Source: DTWD01 sp963662965 (GTDB taxonomy: Bacteria; Acidobacteriota; Vicinamibacteria; Vicinamibacterales; UBA8438). Taken from it: a stretch of 64,000 bases of DNA. The stretch spans positions 3,286,001-3,350,000 of the forward strand of contig OY759970.1 of assembly GCA_963662965.1 (NCBI GenBank), in the 5' to 3' direction. Positions 17,533-25,924 of the stretch are shown here, in pieces (positions within the stretch are counted from its first letter, which is position 1; each line of letters starts with the position of its first letter). A model generated the notes under the pieces. That model was not told the origin of the DNA. It did not search any database and was given only the letters and a program-made list of their open reading frames with translations. The translations under genes and the position numbers were made by a program.

Positions 17533-18343
17533 GCTCCGCGAACCAGTTCTCGACCCAGACGAGGCCGTCGCTTTCGTTGGTCGCTTCCGATCCGCGTTTC
17601 ACCATGATGAACCGCAGGCCATCGCTCGTAACGTCGTAGCGGCGTTCCCGAATGGCGGAAAAACCTCTGCCGATAGTGTAGTCGCCGTCGAACAGCAGCT
17701 CGGGGATCCCCAGGGTTGGCGTCGGAGTCCCCGGGAATTCGACCGCCATCATCTGGCGCCAATCGTTACTCCGGTAGAACAGCTCCGTTCCGTCAGACGA
17801 CCAGCGTGGCTCGCGGCCACCCGCGGTCGACACCCGAACGCGGTCGCCAAGCTCCGGAAACTGCTCGACGTACACCTCATACAGTCCGGATACTTCCGAG
17901 GCATAGGCTAGCCATCGGCCATCGGGTGACAGGTCGCTGAAGTGCTCGTGCAAGTCGCCACGCGCCAAGAGCGGTTCCGGCTCTCCAGATTCGCCAAGCG
18001 TGAGGGTATAGACGTCCATGGTCTGCGAAGAGATGTTGGCAAGGTCGATGACGAGCGTCCCGCCGTCAGGAGACCACGCTCGCGGCTGCACGCTCCCGGC
18101 GTCGCTTTCGTTGAGATCGATAAGGCGATCGATCTCGCCCGTGCCGTCACCGCGGATGGCGAAGAGGTCGTTTTCGGAGGCAAAGAGAATGCGGCCTCCG
18201 TCTGGTGACCAGAGCGGGTCACCTTCGTCCGCGGTGCCCGTCGTCAACCGCGCCATTGTGCCTCGAGCAATGTCGTAGGACCAGATGTCGCTCTGCGTGG
18301 CCTGGATGAGGCCTAGCAGCCCGTGGTGAAAGTCCCGCTGCAT
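17507..18343 (-). pseudogene. PD40 propeller fragment, C-terminal part of a broken kinase gene
   Basis: Encodes PD40/Tol-PAL-type propeller repeats (DPLWSPDGGRILFASEN, PRAWSPDGGTLVIDLAN, SDLSPDGRWLAYASEV) and a C-terminal block ending ENWFAELRDRVPLP. This is the usual C-terminal half of acidobacterial Ser/Thr kinase-propeller proteins. The first codons (MQRDFHHGLL) come from the inserted family A repeat, and native sequence resumes at about 18312 (GLIQATQSDIWSYD). The kinase half lies just upstream on the same strand (18419-18886), separated by that repeat. A stand-alone propeller could still be translated from the repeat-borne ATG, but this is speculation. Confidence 0.8.
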
Positions 18344-18434
18344 TCGACCGGCGATGCATCCCGCCTGGCGGCGTTGCTCCTCAGTCGAATACGGCCCGGT
18401 ATTCTCCCTCGTCGCGCCTTACCATCCGGGCGCC
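18313..18434 (+). repeat. Repeat family A, copy A1, truncated at one end
   Basis: Begins CTAGCAGCCCGTGGTGAAAG and contains the family core (GCATCCCGCCTGGCGGCG, then TATTCTCCCTCGTCGCGCC) up to GGGCGCC. The opposite arm present in other copies is missing. The unit sits exactly between the kinase and propeller halves of one broken gene, supplying the premature stop of the former and the first codons of the latter. Confidence 0.8.
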
Positions 18435-18886
18435 ATGTAGGCGGCGGTGCCGATCCCCATCCCCATCTGCGTCGCGTGGGCGGTGAGAGAAATCGTCGGC
18501 GACATCGAGGCGCCCGCCGCCGCGTTCGACGCATCCGGAGCGAACGCTTTGGCGAGGCCGAAGTCGAGCACCTTGACCGTGCCGTCGCACGTCAGCTTGA
18601 TGTCGACCAGCTCGAGGACGAGCGCTTTCGCGCCCCCCGAGTCGTCTTGTTCAAAGCCGTAAATGCCGGCGATGTTCGGATGGTTGAGCGAGGCGAGGAG
18701 CTGCGCCTCGCGCTCGAATCGGGCGAGGTGCTCCGGATCGTTCGCGAAGGCGTTGGGCAGCACCTTCAGCGCGACGTCGCGGTTGAGCTTCGTGTCACGG
18801 GCGCGCAGCACGATACCCATTCCGCCGGCACCGAGCCCGCCGGCTATTTCGTACGGACCGACGCGGTCGCCGACGTTCAGCGGCAT
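18419..18886 (-). pseudogene. Ser/Thr protein kinase N-terminal fragment, catalytic loop deleted
   Basis: The start is a normal PknB-like kinase: MPLNVGDRVGPYEIAGGLGA with a glycine loop GLGAGGMG, VALKVLP with the ATP-binding lysine, and LVLELV of the hinge. The sequence then jumps in frame to DIKLTCDGTVKVLDFGLAKA, so about 50 residues including the HRDLKPAN catalytic loop are missing. After GTAAYMAP it runs into the family A repeat and stops. The product cannot be an active kinase. It begins 7 bp after the PIN toxin stop codon on the same strand. Confidence 0.88.
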
Positions 18887-18892
18887 GTTGCT

Positions 18893-19291
18893 TCAGATAC
18901 TAATGCGCCTGACGCCCGGCACGTCGTCGAAGCCGCGATCGAACGACAGAAGTTCTTCGATGCCGTGTTCTTGCATGACCGCGACGTGGACGGCATCTCG
19001 CGCGGAGAGGTCGGGGGCGCCGAGGACGATCTCGCGAGCGCGTTTCACCGCCTCGACCGTGATCGGAAACACCTCGTCGACGACGCCGAGCAGCGCCTCA
19101 AACGCCGGCTGAATCGAATCACGTCTCTTGATGGCGGTGTAGCGATGCAAGATCTCCTGGAGCACCTCGGCATCGCTCACCAGGCGATGGTTGTCGGCCA
19201 CCAGGCGTTCGAGTAGGCGCTGGGCGTCGACCTTGTGTGCGTGCGCCTCGCCGACGAGATACATCGGGATGTTCGAGTCGATCAAGATCAC
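18893..19291 (-). CDS. vapC: PIN-domain toxin (VapC-like)
   Basis: 132 residues. N-terminal MILIDSNIPMYLVG carries the first metal-binding aspartate; SDAEVLQEILHRY the glutamate; LSARDAVHVAVMQEHGI the third acidic site; and ELLSFDRGFDDVPGVRRI the last. This is a complete PIN active site. The GTG start overlaps the antitoxin stop (GTGA), a coupled arrangement. Only 6 bp separate its stop from the start of the broken kinase gene, so that gene may once have been transcribed from the same promoter. Confidence 0.92.
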   Translation of the reverse strand: MILIDSNIPMYLVGEAHAHKVDAQRLLERLVADNHRLVSDAEVLQEILHRYTAIKRRDSIQPAFEALLGVVDEVFPITVEAVKRAREIVLGAPDLSARDAVHVAVMQEHGIEELLSFDRGFDDVPGVRRISI

Positions 19292-19533
19292 GTCCGGTAG
19301 CCCGCTTCAATCTCCTCCAGCATCCGATCGATATCTGCCGTCGGGAACGCATGGGCGGTAGCCGCTCGAATCGCATCGAGTTTGCGAGCTGCCGCGACGG
19401 ACGGTTCCTCGCGCTTCGCTCGCCGCAGCTTTTGGCGGACCCACTCGGCGAGCGTCACGCCCTCACGTTTCGCGAGGCGACGGTATTCACGGATTTCGAC
19501 CTCGTCCATGACGACCTGGAGTCTAATACTCAT
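19288..19533 (-). CDS. vapB: VapB-like ribbon-helix-helix antitoxin
   Basis: 81 residues. The N-terminal strand MSIRLQVVMDEVEIREYRRL with KREGVTLAEWVRQKL forms a ribbon-helix-helix DNA-binding unit; the C-terminal part (FPTADIDRMLEEIEAGY) is the usual VapC-binding tail. It overlaps vapC by 4 bases downstream. Its start codon lies inside the last codons of the preceding M14 peptidase gene on the same strand (11-base overlap), and its promoter is therefore within that gene. Confidence 0.88.
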   Translation of the reverse strand: MSIRLQVVMDEVEIREYRRLAKREGVTLAEWVRQKLRRAKREEPSVAAARKLDAIRAATAHAFPTADIDRMLEEIEAGYRT

Positions 19534-22327
19534 ACAGGTAGTATATATGACTACACATGGTAGTCATATGCCGGATTATTGCGCGGTCGTGTCCATGTGG
19601 TTCGTCGCCGCGTCGGTCGAGGTCGTTGAAGTGCAGAATCGTGTTGAAGAGCATCCCGAACTCGCCGTGGTTCTGCCAGCGATAGCACGGGTTGGTGGCG
19701 AAGAGGACGACGCGGCCATCGCCGCGCGGGACGTCGACGATCGCCGGGTGGTCGTCGGTCTGGTCGGCGCCGCGCAAATGCCCGCTCAAGACGTCGCCGG
19801 TGAAGCTGGCGAGCACCCAGTCGTCGCGATATCGGCGCGGGACCTCGAGGAGCGGGCCGTTGGCGTAGCGGACCGGGATCTCCGCGTCGTCGTAGCCGTA
19901 GAAGATTGGATGGCTCGGCTCGCTGACCTCGAGCTCGGCCACTGGCCCGGGGGCGTAGAATCCTGAGTCCGGACGGCGGGCATCGATCTCCCGCGTCAGG
20001 CCGAACTCGGGCGGCATGTAGCTGGCCGTACCGAGCGTCACGAGCAGTCCCCCGTCATCGACGAAGCGCTGCAGCTCGAGCACCCCTTCGATCCCCATAC
20101 CGCCGGTGATGTCGTCCGACGACCCGTAGTCGCCCAGGAACTTGTAGCGGTCGGTCTTGGTGTAGGCGAGCGGACCATCACGTCGTTCGACATCGAACAC
20201 CAACTCCTTGGTCGACCGGCCCTGGTTCGGAACGAGGATGACGTCGTAGTCGGCCCGGAGACCGCCGTCGCGGACCCGCTCCTTGAAGATCAAGTCGAAC
20301 GGCATCTCGAACTGGTCGAACGCGTGGCGCACCCAGCCGACTTCCTGCGTGTTCCCCCACGTGCTGTAGATCGCCAGACGCGGGAGGTCGACGTCATGCG
20401 TCCCGACGTCGGGACGTGTGGTCAAGGCGGCGGCGGTCAGTCCGAGCTCGACCACCCCGTCGCGCAGACGGTCCGCGGCGGCCGGGTCGACTGGGTTCGG
20501 AATGATGAACGAGCCGGCCGGGAACTCGATGCCGTCGACCTCGAAGGCCTCCTCGGCGGCGTCCACCCGGAAGGCGGCGAGGCGGTAGCGCAGCGTCGTC
20601 ATGTTGTTCGATCCGTAGTGGGCGACGGCGTAGCCGACCGGCGCCGGCCCGTCATCGAACGTCCCGACGACGCGGGCAGCGGCAATCGGCTCGACCGGGA
20701 GGGCGAGCACCTCTTCGCTGTCGGCGGCGACGACCTCGGCCTGGTGCATCAGTCCCATCGTCCAGCCGGTGTCGTCGTAGGTGCGCAGGTCGTCGTCCGG
20801 ATATTCCTGCGTGCCGAGCAGGATCTCCGCCAGGCGGAAGTACGGCTGGCCTCCCTTGATCACGTACGAGCCGGCCGGGTGCGTGTCGTCGCCAAACTCG
20901 ATCGGTCCGTCGGCGCGCCCGACCTCGACCCCCTGAATCAGCAGCAGGTTCACGAGGGTGGCGACCCGGGTCATGTCGCGCTGGCCGGCCGGGATGACGA
21001 ACCCGTACGGCGGATTCTGCTCACTGTGGTCGATCGCGTTCTTCGACTTCCGGTAGAAGTTTTCGAGAATGAACCTCGGGTTGGACGACGCGAGCTGCAG
21101 CGCACTCAGCGCCGCCGTCTGGCTGTAGTTGGTGTTGTTCCGCATCGACCATTCGACCTCCTCGTAGGGAGGCGACGGTCGGTACCATTCACGGCTGGTC
21201 CGGGCTTGCTCGGCGGTGTTGTCCTCGGTCTTCAGATGCCGCATCATCGTCGTCGCCCCGCCGTTGCCGAACGTCTCGTAGAAGCGAATCAAGCCGTTGT
21301 GGTTCGACGCCATGAAGGCGAGGTACCCCGGCGACCACATGTCGACGAAGCCGTGGGTCCAGACGCCCGGCATGCCGTACGTGGTCAGTTGCGCCATCTC
21401 GAAGTTGGCGAACCATGGCAGCTCGCCGTAGACGATCGGGTCGAGGATCGGGTTCTGCGGCGCCTGCCCGCTGAAGGTGTAGAGGAACGGCACCGACTCG
21501 TGCAGGTCGTGCATCACCGGCGGATGCCACTCGAGATACCAGTCGAGCAGGTTCCGCATCGTCTTCTGGGAGTAGTTGATGTCGCGGTTGTTGTCGTGGA
21601 AGATGTACTTTCCCCAGTAGGGCGGGCCGGTGATCCGGTCGCGGTCGTCGGTGATGTCGATCAAGTGGCGGTAGTACCAATCGACGTAACGATCGCGTCC
21701 ATCCGGTTCGGCCGCCGGGAGCATCGTCACGATGACGTTGTCGCGGATTTGATCAAACAGAGGTCCCTCTTCGACCGCGAGGCGATACGCGAGCTCCATC
21801 AGCATCTCGGGCGGGCCGGTTTCGCCACTGTGCAGCCCGGCCATGAGGTGATAGATCGGCTTGGCGTCGGCGATGACGGCGGCGGCGTCGTCCTCGGACA
21901 GTCCGCGCGGGTCGGCAAGCTGGCCGAGGTAGTCACGGTAGCGCTCGAGATCGTCGAGCGTTGCCTCATCCGCGATCGTCACGATGACCATCTCGCGGCC
22001 TTCGTCGGTCGGCCCGATCGGATGCAGCATGACTCGCGGCGACGCAGCGGCGAGGGCCCGGTAGTAGGCGATCAGATCGTCGTAGTACGTCAGCTCGCGT
22101 GGCGCGCCAGCATGGTGGCCGAGCACCTCCCGCGGCGAGGGAACCGTGGCGCTCGCGGGCAGGTGGTCGACGAGTGGGCTCAGAAACTCCGGGCGCGTGG
22201 TCCACTCTCGGACCTGCTCGGCGAAGTCCGAATGCATCGCCTGCTCGGTTTGGGCAATCGCCCCAGATGCAGTGGTGGCGAGCGCCACACCGACGGCCGA
22301 GAGGAGCCGTATGGTAGCGAGGCTCAT
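19523..22327 (-). CDS. Secreted M14-family metallopeptidase
   Basis: 934 residues with a signal peptide (residues 1-25, SAVGVALATTASGAIAQ). The M14 zinc site begins HSGETGPPEMLMELA near residue 170 (HxxE), and the third ligand is probably in the DLHES block (HPPVMHDLHESVPFLYTFSG); NNRDINYSQKTMRNLL also matches the family. Carboxypeptidase-like M14 enzymes release C-terminal residues or act on peptidoglycan; the size is well beyond the classic 300 residues, and the C-terminal half (with LPRLAIYSTWGNTQEVGWVR) resembles a glutamine-amidotransferase-like domain found in acidobacterial M14 proteins. The last 10 or so residues (CSHIYYLYEY) are encoded by the vapBC promoter region and look unrelated to the enzyme. 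Confidence 0.9.
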   Translation of the reverse strand: MSLATIRLLSAVGVALATTASGAIAQTEQAMHSDFAEQVREWTTRPEFLSPLVDHLPASATVPSPREVLGHHAGAPRELTYYDDLIAYYRALAAASPRVMLHPIGPTDEGREMVIVTIADEATLDDLERYRDYLGQLADPRGLSEDDAAAVIADAKPIYHLMAGLHSGETGPPEMLMELAYRLAVEEGPLFDQIRDNVIVTMLPAAEPDGRDRYVDWYYRHLIDITDDRDRITGPPYWGKYIFHDNNRDINYSQKTMRNLLDWYLEWHPPVMHDLHESVPFLYTFSGQAPQNPILDPIVYGELPWFANFEMAQLTTYGMPGVWTHGFVDMWSPGYLAFMASNHNGLIRFYETFGNGGATTMMRHLKTEDNTAEQARTSREWYRPSPPYEEVEWSMRNNTNYSQTAALSALQLASSNPRFILENFYRKSKNAIDHSEQNPPYGFVIPAGQRDMTRVATLVNLLLIQGVEVGRADGPIEFGDDTHPAGSYVIKGGQPYFRLAEILLGTQEYPDDDLRTYDDTGWTMGLMHQAEVVAADSEEVLALPVEPIAAARVVGTFDDGPAPVGYAVAHYGSNNMTTLRYRLAAFRVDAAEEAFEVDGIEFPAGSFIIPNPVDPAAADRLRDGVVELGLTAAALTTRPDVGTHDVDLPRLAIYSTWGNTQEVGWVRHAFDQFEMPFDLIFKERVRDGGLRADYDVILVPNQGRSTKELVFDVERRDGPLAYTKTDRYKFLGDYGSSDDITGGMGIEGVLELQRFVDDGGLLVTLGTASYMPPEFGLTREIDARRPDSGFYAPGPVAELEVSEPSHPIFYGYDDAEIPVRYANGPLLEVPRRYRDDWVLASFTGDVLSGHLRGADQTDDHPAIVDVPRGDGRVVLFATNPCYRWQNHGEFGMLFNTILHFNDLDRRGDEPHGHDRAIIRHMTTMCSHIYYLYEY
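19540..19569 (-). promoter_or_regulatory. vapBC promoter and palindromic operator inside the M14 gene
   Basis: A perfect 10-bp inverted repeat ATATGACTAC-N5-GTAGTCATAT occupies 19545-19569. On the minus strand -35 ATGACT (19562-19567) and -10 TATACT (19540-19545) are 16 bp apart, and the palindrome covers the -35 and spacer. The -10 is only 6 bp before the vapB ATG, so the transcript would be leaderless or nearly so. All of it lies in the final codons of the M14 peptidase gene. Confidence 0.65.
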
Positions 22328-22493
22328 CGTTCCAATTCCTTGGCGATGAAGAAGATTCGCAGGTTTTGGCTCCAGAAAAGGCGAAGAAATGGCGAGGAAA
22401 TCACCTGGAACCGGTTGTCATCTTACACGATAAGCTGTTATTATTCAAGTCTTTAGCGGGAATCGTATCGGGGACAACGAGGCCCATTAGACG

Positions 22494-23630
22494 ATGATTA
22501 ACGTCGCCGCGATTCGGATGCAACAGTTCGGCGTGCACTTCTACCAAGCTTCGTTGACGGCGCACGATATCGACAAGCTCGTTCGTTTCGAGGTGCTGAG
22601 CTACGGCGAGCAGAGTCAGCCGCCGTTCCGGGGGCGGCGCCGACGCCCGAAGGGGCCGCAGATCAATTGGGATCTCCTCGAGCGCCGGATCGCCTCGAGC
22701 GAGAAGGCGTATCAGCACCACATCATTCGGCGAAAGATCAACGAGCTAGTGCAGTACTACGAGCAGTGCCGTCAGGCGCAAGACCTGCCGTCGATTCCGG
22801 GCGCGGTGATCATCTCGTGTGATGAGCGCCTCAAGTTCGACCCGGCGTTAGAAGGGTCGGATCTCGGGCACCTCCGCGTGCCCGAACGCGAAGGCATCCT
22901 TCGCGCCATCGACGGCCAGCACCGGTTGCTCGCGTTGCATGCCGACATCGAGCGGTTCGAGGGGCAGTCGTTCGCGGTGCCGGCGGTTGTCTTCGATCAG
23001 CTGCCCGATGACCATCTCGTCCAGATGTTCGTCACCATCAACGCCAAGCACACTCGCCTGAACGCGTCACATCTCGTGTCGCTCTCGGGGCGCCAGCTCT
23101 ACCAGGACCAGAACCTCGCGGTGGCGCACGACGTCGTGCGCGCGCTGAACGATCGGGAGGACTCGCCGCTCTACGACCAGATCAAGCTGCTTGGCGTCGG
23201 TACGGGCAAGGTCGCGCAGGCGCCCATCGCCCAGGAGCTCAAGAAGCACTTCGCGAGCGGTGCGTTCGGCAACGAGCGGCGGGTGCAGCAGATGCGCGAG
23301 GATGCCAAGCGCTTCTTCGTCAACTACTTCAAACAGACGGCCCAGGTGTTTGGCGCCGCCTGGAACGGCCGGAAATACTCCATCAAGTCGGCGCTGGCGC
23401 TCCGCGCCTTTATTCGCGTGTCGCCCGACGTGGTCCGGCGGCTCGACCAGGAACATGTCGATCGGACCGACTTTCGAGCGATTGGACGCGTCATCTCGCC
23501 GTGGGGCCGGCGGATCGGCGACTACCGTTTCGAGACCGAAGGCGAGTGGAACCACAAGATCACGACCGTTGACGCGCTGGCCAAGGAGTTGAGGCTCGCT
23601 CTGCAATACCCCGAAGGCGTTGGCCGCTAG
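22494..23630 (+). CDS. DGQHR-domain protein (DndB/DptB-like), orphan
   Basis: 378 residues with the family motif AIDGQHRLLALH near residue 137, followed by FVTINAKHTRLNASHLVSL. DGQHR proteins include DndB, the regulator of DNA phosphorothioation clusters, and several uncharacterised stand-alone members. There is no dndACDE, restriction or methylase gene in the window, so it is an orphan here. Neighbours are a divergent secreted peptidase and pxpA, which give no functional clue. The start is the first ATG, preceded by an AT-rich 165-bp intergenic region that should carry promoters for both divergent genes. Confidence 0.88.
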   Translation: MINVAAIRMQQFGVHFYQASLTAHDIDKLVRFEVLSYGEQSQPPFRGRRRRPKGPQINWDLLERRIASSEKAYQHHIIRRKINELVQYYEQCRQAQDLPSIPGAVIISCDERLKFDPALEGSDLGHLRVPEREGILRAIDGQHRLLALHADIERFEGQSFAVPAVVFDQLPDDHLVQMFVTINAKHTRLNASHLVSLSGRQLYQDQNLAVAHDVVRALNDREDSPLYDQIKLLGVGTGKVAQAPIAQELKKHFASGAFGNERRVQQMREDAKRFFVNYFKQTAQVFGAAWNGRKYSIKSALALRAFIRVSPDVVRRLDQEHVDRTDFRAIGRVISPWGRRIGDYRFETEGEWNHKITTVDALAKELRLALQYPEGVGR

Positions 23631-23810
23631 GATGACTCGATGGTTCTAACATCTTTGTAAGCGTCGTTACACGATTGTCGTTCCGCTGCGTAAGCACCCG
23701 CCGAATTCCAACGAAACTCGCCCGGCACGCGCCTTGCTCTAGGTGGGGATGCCTGTGGCCTAAAAAACGGCGTGGAGCCGAAAAGTGCTAGGGAGCCGGG
23801 CCACGGTTTC

Positions 23811-23854
23811 AAAAGGGGGCGCCACAATGGTGTAACTTCCCCTTTTTCTTTTTC
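23811..23854. terminator. Rho-independent-type terminator after the DGQHR gene
   Basis: AAAAGGGG (23811-23818) pairs with CCCCTTTT (23839-23846), an 8-bp perfect stem with a 20-base loop, followed by a T-rich run (TTTTTCTTTTT). The A-run on the other side makes it potentially bidirectional. It lies 180 bp after the DGQHR stop and just before repeat B1. Confidence 0.6.
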
Positions 23855-24027
23855 AGACGGGGCCTGCGGCCCCGAGCCCCGCCGGCGGCACTCGCGGGGA
23901 CCCCTTCGCCCCACTCCGTGCCGCCGGGGGCGCGCCGTGCGCGCCCCGATCGTACCGTGCGGCATCTGGGCGACCGAGCGGCGTGCGGTCGTGAAAGAAT
24001 GTTCCGGGGCGCGGGCCCGTCTGAAAA
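23849..24027. repeat. Repeat family B, copy B1
   Basis: About 179 bp bounded by an inverted repeat: the left end reads TTTTTCAGACGGGGCC and the right end, as reverse complement, TTTTTCAGACGGGCCC. Inside are the family blocks GGGACCCCTTCGCCCCACTC and a GGGCGCGCC...GGCGCGCCC-like hairpin. The right end touches the pxpA ATG at 24028, so the element contributes the whole pxpA leader. Confidence 0.75.
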
Positions 24028-24792
24028 ATGTCTCAGATCGATCTGAATTGCGACGTTGGCGAGTCGTTCGGCGCCTACACCATCGGTGACGACCACGGTG
24101 TGTTGGCGCACGTGACGTCGGCCAACATCGCCTGTGGCGCACACGCCGGCGACCCGGGGACGATGCGCACGACCGTTCGGCTTGCTCGCGACCGCGGCGT
24201 GGCGATTGGCGCGCATCCAGGATTTTCGGATCTCGCCGGCTTCGGCCGCCGGGAAGTCGGAGCGACGACGCAGGAGATTGAAGACCTGGTCGCGTTTCAG
24301 ATTGGCGCGCTCGTCGGCATCGCGCGGACGGAGGGCGCGCGGGTGACCCACACCAAGCCGCACGGGGCGCTGTACAACCTCGCCGCGCGCGACCGGGCCG
24401 TGGCCGACGCGATCGTGCGCGCGGTCGCCGGTGTCGATGCCGGTTTGACGCTGTTTGGCCTTTCCGGGTCGGTCCTGCTCGATGCCGGGCGGGAGGTCGG
24501 TCTGCGCGTGGCGGCTGAGGTGTTCGCCGACCGGGCCTATACCGCTGACGGCTCCTTGATGTCGCGTCGCGAGACAGGCGCCGTGCTCGACGACCCGCAA
24601 ATCGTGGTCGAACGCGCGGTCCGGATGGCGACCGAGGGTACCGTCGTTGCTGCCGACGGGCCTGCCGTCGATCTGGTGGCTGATACGATCTGTGTCCACG
24701 GGGATACGCCCGGCGCCGCGACCCTGGCTCAGAAGCTGCGCGCCGCCCTCGAAGCGGCAGGTGTCACCGTGAAAGCGATCACCGCGCCGTGA
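24028..24792 (+). CDS. pxpA: 5-oxoprolinase subunit A (LamB/YcsF family)
   Basis: 254 residues. The family N-terminus IDLNCDVGESFGAYTIGDD and the blocks NIACGAHAGDP, GAHPGFSDLAGFGRR and HTKPHGALYN are all present, as is CVHGDTPGAATLAQKLR at the end. PxpA works with PxpB and PxpC to hydrolyse 5-oxoproline (pyroglutamate) to glutamate in the cytosol; neither partner is in the window, so they must be elsewhere or the protein acts differently. The ATG directly follows the end of repeat B1, with no clear ribosome binding site in the repeat-derived leader. Confidence 0.94.
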   Translation: MSQIDLNCDVGESFGAYTIGDDHGVLAHVTSANIACGAHAGDPGTMRTTVRLARDRGVAIGAHPGFSDLAGFGRREVGATTQEIEDLVAFQIGALVGIARTEGARVTHTKPHGALYNLAARDRAVADAIVRAVAGVDAGLTLFGLSGSVLLDAGREVGLRVAAEVFADRAYTADGSLMSRRETGAVLDDPQIVVERAVRMATEGTVVAADGPAVDLVADTICVHGDTPGAATLAQKLRAALEAAGVTVKAITAP

Positions 24793-24830
24793 CCGGTCGC
24801 CGTACCGTCAGACACACACATCTCACGAGT

Positions 24831-24900
24831 TACGATCAGGGCGCGCACGTGCGCGCCCCCCGCGGCCGCGGGGGGGTTCGGGGCACGCAGGCCCCGTCTA
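24831..24900. repeat. Repeat family B, copy B2 (partial)
   Basis: Reads TACGATCAGGGCGCGCACGT, then GGTTCGGGGC and AGGCCCCGTCTA, i.e. the family in minus orientation with its middle hairpin shortened. It fills the gap between the convergent pxpA and apaG genes and ends 1 bp from the apaG stop codon. Confidence 0.75.
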
Positions 24901-24901
24901 A

Positions 24902-25321
24902 TCAATGCAGCGTGTACGGACCCGAGAGCGTGAACGGCGCGATCGTCGCATCGAAACGCTCACCGTTGGCCGTCACCATTTGATAGGTCCCGTGCATCGT
25001 GCCGAACGGCGTCCGCAGTGGGCAGTTCGACGTGTACTCGAACGACTCGTCCGGTCGGAGCGCCGGTTGCTGTCCGATGACCCCGAGGCCCTTGACTTCC
25101 TCGACATGGTCAGCGGCGTCGGTAATGACCCAATGCCGGCTGATCAGCTGCACAGGTTCAGTGCTTTCGTTGGCAATGGTGACCGTATACACGAACCGCC
25201 AGAGCTGATGCGACGGGTCGGAGTGGTCCGGCGCGTACTCCGCTCGGACGCGAACACGGATACCGCGCGTGGTTGCCTCCGATGTGAAGGCCTCGGGCGT
25301 CGATGTCTGTTCTGTCGACAC
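24902..25321 (-). CDS. apaG: ApaG-domain protein
   Basis: 139 residues, the usual ApaG size (about 125). The fold's blocks are visible: GIRVRVRAEYAPDHSDP, RFVYTVTIANESTEPVQLIS, RHWVITDAADHVEEVKGLGV and MHGTYQMVTANGERF. ApaG is a small beta-sandwich cytosolic protein linked to Co2+/Mg2+ resistance in enterobacteria; its biochemical role is unclear. The GTG start is the only plausible one and lies 23 bp from the divergent aat ATG, leaving almost no room for leaders. Confidence 0.93.
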   Translation of the reverse strand: MSTEQTSTPEAFTSEATTRGIRVRVRAEYAPDHSDPSHQLWRFVYTVTIANESTEPVQLISRHWVITDAADHVEEVKGLGVIGQQPALRPDESFEYTSNCPLRTPFGTMHGTYQMVTANGERFDATIAPFTLSGPYTLH

Positions 25322-25344
25322 CCTTTATATATACGACATTTTAG

Positions 25345-25920
25345 ATGATTCCCACGAAGACTTTGCTCGGCGCGTACCGCGCTGGCTTCTTCCCGATGTC
25401 GATTGGAGGTGAGCTGAAGTGGTACTCGCCGGATCAACGCGGCATCGTGCCGCTCGATACGTTTCGCGTGCCGAGACGCTTCCACCGGGTGCTGAAACGC
25501 GGCAGGTTCGAGGTCTCCATCGACCGCGCGTTCCAACAAGTGGTCGTCGCCTGTGCGTCGCGGCCAGACCCAGCCGGCAACTGGATCGACGACGAGATCG
25601 TGGATAGCTATATCGCGCTCCACGCGTCTGGCCACGCACACTCGGTCGAGACGTGGCATGACGGCAAGCTCGTCGGTGGGCTGTACGGCGTGGCGCTTCG
25701 CGGTGCGTTTTTCGGCGAGTCGATGTTTTACACGATCAGTGACGCGTCGAAGGTCGCACTTGTAGACCTCGTGGGGCGGTTGCGTAGGTGTGGATACACG
25801 CTGCTTGACATCCAGTGGTTGACGCCGCATCTTGCGCAGTTCGGCGCCGTCGAGGTGCCACGCGCTCGATATCTCGAACTGCTGGCCGATGCGATGCAGG
25901 AGGAGTGCACGTTTGCGTGA
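25345..25920 (+). CDS. aat: Leucyl/phenylalanyl-tRNA--protein transferase
   Basis: 191 residues. Motifs: LLGAYRAGFFPM at the N-terminus, WYSPDQRGIVPLD, GNWIDDEIVDSYIALHASGH, SVETWHDGKLVGGLYGVALR, FFGESMF and LDIQWLTPHLAQFGAVEVPR. The enzyme transfers Leu or Phe from charged tRNA to N-terminal Lys/Arg of proteins, marking them for ClpAP under the N-end rule. It is shorter than E. coli Aat (234) because it lacks the N-terminal extension, as seen in many bacteria. Divergent from apaG with a 23-bp intergenic region. Confidence 0.95.
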   Translation: MIPTKTLLGAYRAGFFPMSIGGELKWYSPDQRGIVPLDTFRVPRRFHRVLKRGRFEVSIDRAFQQVVVACASRPDPAGNWIDDEIVDSYIALHASGHAHSVETWHDGKLVGGLYGVALRGAFFGESMFYTISDASKVALVDLVGRLRRCGYTLLDIQWLTPHLAQFGAVEVPRARYLELLADAMQEECTFA

Positions 25921-25924
25921 GGGA

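Noticed and set aside
20324..22456. Long open frame on the strand opposite the M14 peptidase
   Set aside because: Typical antisense frame in GC-rich coding DNA; the M14 gene has a signal peptide and active-site motifs, while the antisense product is Arg/Val/Asp-rich with no motif.
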